10,047 nucleotides of DNA from an uncultured Lachnospiraceae bacterium (lineage in GTDB: Bacteria; Bacillota; Clostridia; Lachnospirales; Lachnospiraceae), in contig CAMQOJ010000122.1 of NCBI GenBank assembly GCA_947003375.1, positions 1 to 10,047 of the forward strand, in the 5' to 3' direction. The first letter of the stretch is position 1. Every line of letters begins with the position of its first letter. Of this stretch, positions 1-6,515 are shown in pieces. A program made the position numbers and the translations under genes. Under the pieces are notes generated by a model, which worked only from the letters and a program-made list of their open reading frames with translations, had not been told where the DNA came from and made no database searches.

Positions 1-45
1 GATCCTCATCTGTCTCGTGGGCTCGGAGATGTGTATAAGAGACAG
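1..45 (+). other. Nextera/Tn5 sequencing adapter left at contig end (artifact)
   Basis: Positions 27-45 are exactly the 19-bp Tn5 mosaic end AGATGTGTATAAGAGACAG. Positions 12-26 (GTCTCGTGGGCTCGG) are exactly the rest of the Illumina Nextera Read 2 transposase oligo. Before it, positions 1-3 (GAT) fit the last three bases of the P7 primer and positions 4-11 (CCTCATCT) are the right length and place for an 8-base i7 index; that last point is inference and I do not recognise the index. Genomic sequence therefore starts at about position 46. Read in frame, the adapter gives a false N-terminus, MGSEMCIRDS, from a GTG at 17, fused to the first gene. It is not a mobile element of the organism. Confidence 0.97.
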
Positions 46-46
46 C

Positions 47-775
47 TTCCTGTACTTCTTCCGATCCGTGCAGTTTGGGACCTTGATTGAGAATACGGTG
101 AAGCTGAGCGTCTACTCGCTGGTGATAGGATTCCCCTTTCCGATTCTGCTGGCGCTGCTTTTGAATGAATGCCGGAACATGCACCTGAAGAAAGCGGTGC
201 AGAGCCTGACCTATGCGCCGTATTTCATCTCTACGGTGGTGATGGTCTCCATGCTCACCATGTTCCTCTCCCCCTCCACAGGCATCGTGAACAGGCTGTT
301 GGCGCTCTTCGGCGGAGAATCGGTGAACTTCATGGGAAGCGCGGCGCTGTTCCGCCCGATTTATATCATATCCGGCATCTGGCAGGGGACAGGCTGGAGC
401 TCCATCATCTTCATAGCGGCCCTGGCGGGCATAGACTCCCAGCTCCATGAAGCGGCGGAGATAGACGGGGCTAACCGCCTGCAGCGGATCTGGCATATCA
501 ATCTGCCGGGGATACTGCCCACCGCGGTCACCGTGTTCATCTTGAACTGCGGCTCCATCATGAGCGTGGGATTTGAGAAGGCCTATCTGATGCAGAATTC
601 CCTGAACCAGTCCACCTCTGAGATCATAGCCACCTATGTATATAAGATGGGAATCCAGAAGGCCCAGTATTCCTATACTACAGCCATCGGCCTGTTCAAT
701 TCCCTGATCAATATCGTATTGCTTCTGATTGTAAACAAGATAAGCAAAAAGACGGCGGACATCAGCCTGTTCTGA
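47..775 (+). CDS. Carbohydrate ABC transporter permease, LplB type (5'-truncated by contig end)
   Basis: This is one of the two membrane subunits of a sugar importer (MalF/LplB-like, binding-protein-dependent transport family). 242 native codons remain. The family is usually about 300 residues, so roughly the first 60-70 residues, including the first membrane helix, are missing. The frame is open through the adapter, but everything before position 46 is library oligo, so no true start can be assigned. Hydrophobic segments follow one another (encoded near 100-165, 215-275, 345-425, 520-580 and 675-750). The cytoplasmic EAA loop that contacts the ATPase is clear at 449-510, beginning EAAEIDGANRLQRIW and ending in LPG. 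The phrase PFPILLALLLNE near the native start is typical of LplB proteins. It is followed after 88 bases by its partner permease. No ATPase gene is present. Family is secure; the transported sugar is inferred from the rhamnosidase downstream. Confidence 0.93.
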   Translation, partial: FLYFFRSVQFGTLIENTVKLSVYSLVIGFPFPILLALLLNECRNMHLKKAVQSLTYAPYFISTVVMVSMLTMFLSPSTGIVNRLLALFGGESVNFMGSAALFRPIYIISGIWQGTGWSSIIFIAALAGIDSQLHEAAEIDGANRLQRIWHINLPGILPTAVTVFILNCGSIMSVGFEKAYLMQNSLNQSTSEIIATYVYKMGIQKAQYSYTTAIGLFNSLINIVLLLIVNKISKKTADISLF

Positions 776-802
776 CAGGCAAGGCAGCCCATGGAGCAAA
801 AA

Positions 803-842
803 TGTCCGGGGCGCGCCGCCGGTGCATGCGGCAGCCCGGACA
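803..842 (+). promoter_or_regulatory. Strong intercistronic hairpin between the two permease genes
   Basis: TGTCCGGG (803-810) and CCCGGACA (835-842) are perfect 8-bp inverted arms. Inside them GCCGC (815-819) and GCGGC (828-832) form a second stem around an 8-base loop. The structure ends 21 bases before the ATG of the second permease and has no T-run after it, so it is not a standard intrinsic terminator. It could stabilise the upstream mRNA end or tune expression of the second permease. Function is inference; the inverted repeats are directly visible. Confidence 0.6.
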
Positions 843-863
843 CGGAAAAGGACGGTAAGAATC

Positions 864-1775
864 ATGAGTAAAATGAGAAAAAAGAAAAATGCTATCAGAG
901 AGAGCATGGACAATCGTATTTTCAACCATATTGTCACGGCGCTTTTGCTGTTGTTCGGGATTCTGGCCCTGTATCCCATCCTGTTCGTGGTGATCGCATC
1001 GGTTTCGGATCCTGTCAGAGTGAATTCCGGAGAGGTCTGGCTGTATCCTGTGGGCTTCCAGCTGGACGGCTATATGCAGGTATTCACCAACAGATGGATC
1101 TTCATCGGCTATCGCAACAGCCTTCTGTATACGATATTCGGTACGGCGCTGAATGTCATGGCGACTGTCATGGCGGCATACTCCCTGTCCAGAAGGGATC
1201 TGTACGGGAGGGGCTTCTTCAGCATGCTGATCGCGATTCCCATGTGGTTCGGGGGCGGGCTGATTCCCACATACATTGTGATCAACCGGCTGCAGCTGTT
1301 GAACACCCCCTACATCCTGCTGATCATCGGGCTGGTAAGCAGCTTCAACATCATCATCTGCAGGACATTCCTGTCCTCCCTGCCCTATGAGCTCCAGGAG
1401 GCTGCACAGATTGACGGCTGCTGCGACTTCGCCATCCTGTTCCGGATTGTGCTGCCGCTGTCCAAGCCCATTCTGGCAGTGCTGGCCCTGTACTATGCGG
1501 TTGGCCACTGGAACGATTATTTCAACGCGATGATATATGTAAGCGACAAGAATATGCAGACCTTGCAGGTGTTCCTGCGGGAAATCCTGCTGATGAACCA
1601 GAATATCAACCTGGATATGGTGGAGGATGTGGAGGCCATTGCCATGAAGCTGCAGATGGCCAATGTCATGAAGTATTCCCTGATCGTCATCTCATCCATA
1701 CCGCTTTTGATTGCGTACCCCTTTGTCCAGAAATTCTTCGTAAAAGGCGTCATGATAGGCTCGGTGAAAGGGTGA
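864..1775 (+). CDS. Carbohydrate ABC transporter permease, LplC/YtcP type
   Basis: This is the second membrane subunit of the importer (MalG/LplC-like), expected to pair with the upstream permease and a cytoplasmic ATPase. The 303-residue length is normal for the family. The ATG at 864 was chosen over a GTG at 822: the ATG is preceded by AAAAGGA (846-852, a rather long 11-base gap), while the GTG lies inside a strong hairpin and has no Shine-Dalgarno. The N-terminus is a short basic stretch (SKMRKKKN), then a first membrane helix at about residues 18-42 with the family-typical LALYPILFVVIASVSDP. The EAA loop starts at residue 179 (EAAQIDG) and reaches LPLSKP. The C-terminus KGVMIGSVKG is the usual ending of this family. 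It lies 62 bases before the solute-binding protein, so one transcript is likely. Confidence 0.95.
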   Translation: MSKMRKKKNAIRESMDNRIFNHIVTALLLLFGILALYPILFVVIASVSDPVRVNSGEVWLYPVGFQLDGYMQVFTNRWIFIGYRNSLLYTIFGTALNVMATVMAAYSLSRRDLYGRGFFSMLIAIPMWFGGGLIPTYIVINRLQLLNTPYILLIIGLVSSFNIIICRTFLSSLPYELQEAAQIDGCCDFAILFRIVLPLSKPILAVLALYYAVGHWNDYFNAMIYVSDKNMQTLQVFLREILLMNQNINLDMVEDVEAIAMKLQMANVMKYSLIVISSIPLLIAYPFVQKFFVKGVMIGSVKG

Positions 1776-1837
1776 TTCGCCCCGGACTGGCCTTTCAGGA
1801 TACATGCTGGCTGTAAAAAAGAAAAAGGAGGTCTCTT

Positions 1838-3553
1838 ATGAAAAGAGCAAAAACAAACGGATTCACACGGACAGGAAACAGAAGGGCAATGGCGCTGTTC
1901 ATGGCGGCGCTGGCCATGGGGACATTGTTGACAGGCTGCGGCGAGAGGGCGGAGGGAACGTCGGAAAGCGGGGGGCAGTCTGACGCTTCCTCATCGGAGG
2001 AACAGCCCTCCGGCAGCCAGGCACAAGAGGGCGAGTCCTCCAATGGCCAGGAGGAGCGGGAAGTGTTCAAGCTGACCACCCACAGCAATGCCACACAGGG
2101 CGATTGGAACGATTACTGGCTCATTAAGGAGATAGAAGAACGCTTCAATGTGGACATCCAGGTGGAGATGATATCCACTGACGTATGGTCGGACAAGCTT
2201 CCCTTGCTGTTCGCATCGGAGAACCTGCCGGACTTTTTCCTGAATTCCCTGTCCGTGACGGATATCACGTCCTATGGCGCGGAAGGGTATCTCCTGGACC
2301 TGAGCAGCTATATCAGCCAGGAGAAGACACCGAATCTCTGGGCGGCCATGGAGGAGACCCCTGCGCTGAAAGCGGCCATGACCCAGGTGGATGACAAGGT
2401 CTATTCTGTCTGCGGTGCGGACATGCAGACCAGGGAGCTGGCACTGAACCGCTTCTACATCAACAAGGACTGGGCGGACCAGATACTGGGTAAACAGCCG
2501 GAGAACCTGGACGAATTCTATGAATATCTGAAGGGCGTGAAGGAAAGGGATATGAACGGAAACGGGGACCCCAATGACGAGATACCTCTGGGAGGCTATT
2601 ACAATCAGGTGCCGGATCCCCTTGACATCTTCTACCCTATCCTGGTAGCCTTTGGCTTCACCGGACGGGATTTGGAGGCCATCGACGGCCGGGCGGCATG
2701 GGTGCCTGCAGAGGATAATTACAAGCCTTTTCTGGAATACATGAACAAGCTGTACACAGAAGGACTCCTGGATCCAGAATACTTCACCCAGACACAAGAC
2801 CAGTCCAATGCCAAGGAGACCAACCACCTTTACGGAGCCTACTGCTACTATGCCTGTTGGGTGAACCAGCCGGACGAGACAATCTGGAGGGAATACGACG
2901 GCCTGGATCCCATGGTATCCGAATATAACAGCACGCAGATTTGGCCGGCCAGGGACTTCAACCAGTGCGGCAACTTTATGATTACCAAGAACTGCTCCAA
3001 TCCGGAGAAGCTCATGGAAATCCTGGATTGGCTCTTCAGCTTTGAGGGAACTCTGGCAATCAGCGCCGGCTGTGAGCTGGGGAAAAATCCGGACAGGCCT
3101 GACTGCGGATATACCTATGAGTGGGTGGATGATTCCACGCTCCAGATTGATACCGTCTATCCGGAAGACGAATATGACAGCGATATGAACTACAACTATG
3201 CGGAGATAGGTCCGGATTATGGCTACTTCCCCATGTACCGCACGTTCACCGTGGCGCAGACGGACGCGGGACAGCAGTATCTGACGGAAAATATCGTCAA
3301 CCACTATGCGGATTATTACAAGACGGCATGGCCGTCCACAGTGAAATACCTGGACGAAGAGGCCAATGAGATATCATTGCTCCTGACGGACATCGAGAGC
3401 TATACCGATGAGATGGTCACCAAGATGATTACAGGCGAGATATCCCTGGATCAGTTCGAGACATTCAGGGAAGGCCTGAAAGCCAGAAATGTGGACAGGA
3501 TGATGGAAATCCACCAGAAGGCCTACGACCGTTGGGCAGAGTCACAGAGGTAG
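1838..3553 (+). CDS. Extracellular solute-binding lipoprotein of the sugar ABC transporter (LplA/YesO-like)
   Basis: This is the substrate-capture subunit, tethered to the outer face of the membrane. The start is well supported: AAGGAGG (1825-1831) sits 6 bases before the ATG. Residues 1-33 form a lipoprotein signal: a basic N-region, a hydrophobic core (about 18-31) and the lipobox LLTGC, with Cys34 as the lipidation site. A low-complexity linker rich in Ser, Glu, Gly and Gln (about 35-73) separates the anchor from the binding domain. Residues 238-248 (DMNGNGDPNDE) match an EF-hand-like calcium loop, as seen in several large sugar-binding proteins of this group. The 571-residue length fits the long LplA/AlgQ-like class. 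A terminator-like hairpin follows the stop. Family is secure. The ligand is unknown; rhamnose-containing oligosaccharide is inferred from the next gene. Confidence 0.94.
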   Translation: MKRAKTNGFTRTGNRRAMALFMAALAMGTLLTGCGERAEGTSESGGQSDASSSEEQPSGSQAQEGESSNGQEEREVFKLTTHSNATQGDWNDYWLIKEIEERFNVDIQVEMISTDVWSDKLPLLFASENLPDFFLNSLSVTDITSYGAEGYLLDLSSYISQEKTPNLWAAMEETPALKAAMTQVDDKVYSVCGADMQTRELALNRFYINKDWADQILGKQPENLDEFYEYLKGVKERDMNGNGDPNDEIPLGGYYNQVPDPLDIFYPILVAFGFTGRDLEAIDGRAAWVPAEDNYKPFLEYMNKLYTEGLLDPEYFTQTQDQSNAKETNHLYGAYCYYACWVNQPDETIWREYDGLDPMVSEYNSTQIWPARDFNQCGNFMITKNCSNPEKLMEILDWLFSFEGTLAISAGCELGKNPDRPDCGYTYEWVDDSTLQIDTVYPEDEYDSDMNYNYAEIGPDYGYFPMYRTFTVAQTDAGQQYLTENIVNHYADYYKTAWPSTVKYLDEEANEISLLLTDIESYTDEMVTKMITGEISLDQFETFREGLKARNVDRMMEIHQKAYDRWAESQR

Positions 3554-3567
3554 GATATGCAGACATA

Positions 3568-3603
3568 CAGGAGCCATGCACAGATGGCTCCTGCGGTTGT
3601 TTT
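3568..3603 (+). terminator. Probable intrinsic (possibly partial) terminator after the binding-protein gene
   Basis: CAGGAGCCAT (3568-3577) and ATGGCTCCTG (3584-3593) form a perfect 10-bp stem with a 6-base loop. CGG then TTGTTTT (3597-3603) follows, giving an imperfect T-tract three bases after the stem. It starts 15 bases after the binding-protein stop codon. The interrupted T-tract suggests incomplete termination, which would give more transporter mRNA than rhamnosidase mRNA. That consequence is inference. Confidence 0.65.
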
Positions 3604-3666
3604 ACGGATGCCTGCCGGATAGGGCGGGACTATGATAGAGAGGGTAGCGCCCGCCGCAGGGGGTGC

Positions 3667-3675
3667 GAGGTGAGG
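3667..3675 (+). promoter_or_regulatory. Ribosome binding site deciding the rhamnosidase start
   Basis: GAGGTGAGG at 3667-3675 lies directly before the ATG at 3678 and overlaps the reading frame of an alternative GTG at 3663. A site inside the frame right before the ATG indicates that translation starts at 3678, not at the GTG. Confidence 0.75.
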
Positions 3676-3677
3676 AC

Positions 3678-6338
3678 ATGAGGATATGGGCACTAAAGAC
3701 AAATCATTTGACAAATCCGGTCGGCTGTGATACAAAATCACAGGTGCTGTCCTGGCGCAGCGGGGCAGAGGACAGTATGGTGGCGGAGGGCGGGACGGCG
3801 TCCACCGAACCATTGTCTGTCAGGCTGCAGATTTCCGGGGATATGGATTTTCCGGAGGAAGCGCTATTGTACGACAGCGCGGACTGTGGCGATGGCAGAA
3901 ACCGGGAACCGAACGGAAGGGCCTTTTGTCCGCCCTTGGCCTGCCAGGCCAGGAAACGCTATTATTGGCGGGTCATGGTGCAGGAGGCGGAGCGGATTTC
4001 CGTGAGCGGGACGGCATACTGGGAGACCGGAAAGGGGCGGGAGCCATGGCAGGCCAGGTGGATACAGGCTCCCTTTGACCCGGATATCCATCCGGTGTTC
4101 CGCAGGAAGTTCTACCTGTCAGAGAGGCCCCGGCGGGTGCGTATCTATGCCGCGGCATGCGGGATATATGAGATAACCCTGAACGGCCATAAGGTGGGGG
4201 AAGAATACCTGTCGCCGGGCTATTATGCCTATGACCTGTGGACCCAGTACCAGACATGGGAAGCTGACGGATTTGTAGTTGAAGGGGAAAATGAAATCCG
4301 AGTGGAGATGGGGCCCGGCTGGTACAAGGGAAGGTTCGGCTATGACGGATTCCACGAAAATATCTATGGGGACCGGATGCTGTTCCTGGGAGAGCTGATT
4401 CTGAGCTTCGAGGACGGACATGAGACTGGCATCGGCACAGGGCCGGACTGGGAAGCCGCCTATGGGAATGTGACATTCAGCAATATCTATGACGGGGAGA
4501 TCTATGATGCCAGGATAAGGCAGGAGCGCTGGCAGCCTGCGGAACTGGCGGCAATGCAGGACAAGGAGCTTACGGAAAGGCGCAATCCGCCTATCCGTAT
4601 CCGTGAGAGGCTGTCACCGGCAGCAGTGCTCTATACGCCTGCGGGGGAGACGGTTCTGGACTTCGGCCAGGAAGTGACCGGCTGGGTGGAATTCCCTGCC
4701 GCGCTGCCGGAGGGGCATTGGATCAAGCTCCGGTTCGGCGAGATACTGCAGGACGGATGTTTTTTCAATGAGAATTACCGAACGGCCAAAGCACGGTTCT
4801 GCTACTGCTCCGATGGAGGGGAGCGAATAGTCAGGCCCCGCTTCACCTTTTTCGGTTTCCGCTATGTGAAAGTGGAAGGGATGGAAGAGGGAGCCGACTT
4901 CGGGGGATGGACGGCCTGCTGCGTCCGCTCCGACCTGGAGGAAACAGGGGATATCAAGACAGGGCATGAGGGCGTCAACAGGCTGTTCCTGAATGCCCTG
5001 TGGGGACAGCGGGGCAATTTCCTGGATGTGCCCACGGACTGCCCCCAGCGGGACGAGCGCATGGGCTGGACAGGCGATGCCCAGATATTTTCCGGCGCTG
5101 CCTGCTACAATATGGACTGCGCAGCCTTCTATGACAAGTTCATGACAGACCTGGGACTGGAACAGGGTCAGGCGGCAGGTGCAGTCCCCACGGTGGTCCC
5201 CATACCCAAATACATGGCCAAGGGGGACAGCTTCGGCAATCAGGCATACGGCATATCCCCCTGGTCGGATGCGGCAGTGATCATTCCCTGGAACCTGTAC
5301 CTCCACTATGGGGACAAGGGGCTTCTGCGGCGTCATTATGCATCCATGAAGTCCTGGACGGATTACATCACCAGGGTGGACGGATTGAATGGCCGACACT
5401 GTCTGTGGACCACCGGTTTCCACTATGGAGATTGGCTGGCCCTGGACAATAAGGAGGATCCCCAGTCCCCCTTTGGGGCCACGGATGTCTATTTCGTGGC
5501 TTCCGCCTATTACTATATCGCAGCCGCAGTCACCGGGCTGGCGGCAGGAGAGCTGGGGCTTTCGGCGGACGCGGCAGGATACGGCGCCCTTGCGGCAGAC
5601 ATCAGACAGGCCTTTCTGGAGAAATACTTCGGACAGGGGAAGATTGCCGTGGACACCCAGACAGGCCTATCCATGGCCCTGGTGCTGGGGCTCTATCCGG
5701 AAGGGATGGAAGAGGCATTGGCCCGCAGGCTGGTGGAAAAGCTCCATGAAAATGGGGATTACCTGGAAACCGGATTCGTGGGCACATACTTCCTCCTCCC
5801 TGCCCTGGTAAAGGCCGGGGCCGATGAGCTGGCTTATACGGTGCTGCTGAATGAGGATTATCCCGGCTGGCTGTACGCGGTGCGCATGGGGGCCACCACT
5901 ATCTGGGAGAGGTGGAATTCCGTCAGGGAGGACGGCAGGCTTTCGGACCGGCAGATGAATTCCCTGAACCACTATGCCTATGGATCCGTAGTGGAATGGC
6001 TGTACCGGTACGGGGCGGGAATCGCACCGAAAGTCCCGGGGGCGGGCTTTTCGGAATTTGATTTAGCGCCCCATCCGGACAGGCGGCTGGGATTCTTGAG
6101 GGCTTCCCTGGAGGCGGCCTGCGGGCGAATCGAATCCGCATGGGAATACGGGGAAGAAGGAGTCCGATATCAGTTCCTGGTTCCGCCCGGGGCAAATGCC
6201 TGCCTGTATCTTCCCCACAGGAAACTCCTTGAAGCATGGCAGAATGGCTCGCATATGGATGTGTCGGAGGGAAGGGAGACGGCAGAGGGAATCCGGCTGT
6301 GCCTTATGCCGGGGCATTATGGGTTCCTGTGCCGGTGA
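3678..6338 (+). CDS. Alpha-L-rhamnosidase, glycoside hydrolase family 78 (cytoplasmic)
   Basis: This inverting hydrolase removes terminal alpha-L-rhamnose from oligosaccharides or glycosides. From ATG 3678 it is 886 residues, a normal GH78 length. The N-terminus (RIWALKTNHLTNPVG) is the usual GH78 opening. A beta-sandwich region follows with RYYWRV (about 94-99) and WQARWI (124-129), then the Bac_rhamnosid_N-like carbohydrate-binding module (about 145-310) and a further beta domain starting near residue 317 (TVLDFGQEVTGWVEF). The (alpha/alpha)6 catalytic barrel spans about 430-770 and a C-terminal beta domain closes the protein. The signature DCPQRDERMGWTGD is at 454-467; Glu460 corresponds to the general acid of characterised GH78 enzymes. 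Glu744 in TTIWERWNS corresponds to the proposed general base. LNHYAYGSV is also conserved. There is no signal peptide or membrane segment, so it should act on imported substrate. Family very secure; exact glycan unknown. Confidence 0.97.
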   Translation: MRIWALKTNHLTNPVGCDTKSQVLSWRSGAEDSMVAEGGTASTEPLSVRLQISGDMDFPEEALLYDSADCGDGRNREPNGRAFCPPLACQARKRYYWRVMVQEAERISVSGTAYWETGKGREPWQARWIQAPFDPDIHPVFRRKFYLSERPRRVRIYAAACGIYEITLNGHKVGEEYLSPGYYAYDLWTQYQTWEADGFVVEGENEIRVEMGPGWYKGRFGYDGFHENIYGDRMLFLGELILSFEDGHETGIGTGPDWEAAYGNVTFSNIYDGEIYDARIRQERWQPAELAAMQDKELTERRNPPIRIRERLSPAAVLYTPAGETVLDFGQEVTGWVEFPAALPEGHWIKLRFGEILQDGCFFNENYRTAKARFCYCSDGGERIVRPRFTFFGFRYVKVEGMEEGADFGGWTACCVRSDLEETGDIKTGHEGVNRLFLNALWGQRGNFLDVPTDCPQRDERMGWTGDAQIFSGAACYNMDCAAFYDKFMTDLGLEQGQAAGAVPTVVPIPKYMAKGDSFGNQAYGISPWSDAAVIIPWNLYLHYGDKGLLRRHYASMKSWTDYITRVDGLNGRHCLWTTGFHYGDWLALDNKEDPQSPFGATDVYFVASAYYYIAAAVTGLAAGELGLSADAAGYGALAADIRQAFLEKYFGQGKIAVDTQTGLSMALVLGLYPEGMEEALARRLVEKLHENGDYLETGFVGTYFLLPALVKAGADELAYTVLLNEDYPGWLYAVRMGATTIWERWNSVREDGRLSDRQMNSLNHYAYGSVVEWLYRYGAGIAPKVPGAGFSEFDLAPHPDRRLGFLRASLEAACGRIESAWEYGEEGVRYQFLVPPGANACLYLPHRKLLEAWQNGSHMDVSEGRETAEGIRLCLMPGHYGFLCR

Positions 6339-6515
6339 GCGCATAGGGCGGAATGCTGATATGTCGGCCAACGGGCATTTGGTTCCGATGGCAGAGATAT
6401 CCGTATGGGAGCGAGGGCCGGGCAGACAGACGCTTCGGGAACTGTGAAGCTATAGACCTATCCCCCGGAGAGCCCAAAAAGCGGTTGGCGGGGGGAGACC
6501 GAAAGGGAGGGATAT
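6339..6515 (+). other. Intergenic region before the regulator gene
   Basis: This 177-base spacer is longer than the other gaps in the cluster and holds no supported gene; a short open frame across it (from 6353) has no good ribosome binding site and overlaps the regulator start. I see no convincing -35/-10 pair. CCCCC (6462-6466) and GCC (6472-6474) can pair imperfectly with GGC (6487-6489) and GGGGG (6491-6495), just before the regulator's ribosome binding site. The length is compatible with a separate weak promoter or operator for the regulator, which I cannot locate. Confidence 0.4.

Noticed and set aside
27..45. Tn5 mosaic end as evidence for a natural transposon
   Set aside because: It is joined to the synthetic Nextera Read 2 sequence at a contig end, which identifies it as a library oligo.
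762..1508. A 248-codon minus-strand frame opposite the second permease
   Set aside because: Antisense to a clearly conserved permease with membrane helices and an EAA loop; its composition is rich in Gln, His and Asp with no recognisable domain.
1991..3304. A 437-codon open frame on the minus strand opposite the solute-binding protein
   Set aside because: The plus strand here has a strong ribosome binding site, lipobox and family-typical sequence. The minus frame resembles no family and has the His/Val/Arg-rich look of an antisense shadow.
3622..3655. Inverted repeat GGCGGG (3623-3628) / CCCGCC (3650-3655) before the rhamnosidase
   Set aside because: Only 6 bp with a 21-base loop, in GC-rich sequence; expected by chance.
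4614..5423. A 269-codon minus-strand frame opposite the rhamnosidase catalytic region
   Set aside because: It lies across the conserved GH78 signature DCPQRDERMGW on the other strand and has no plausible start signal or family.
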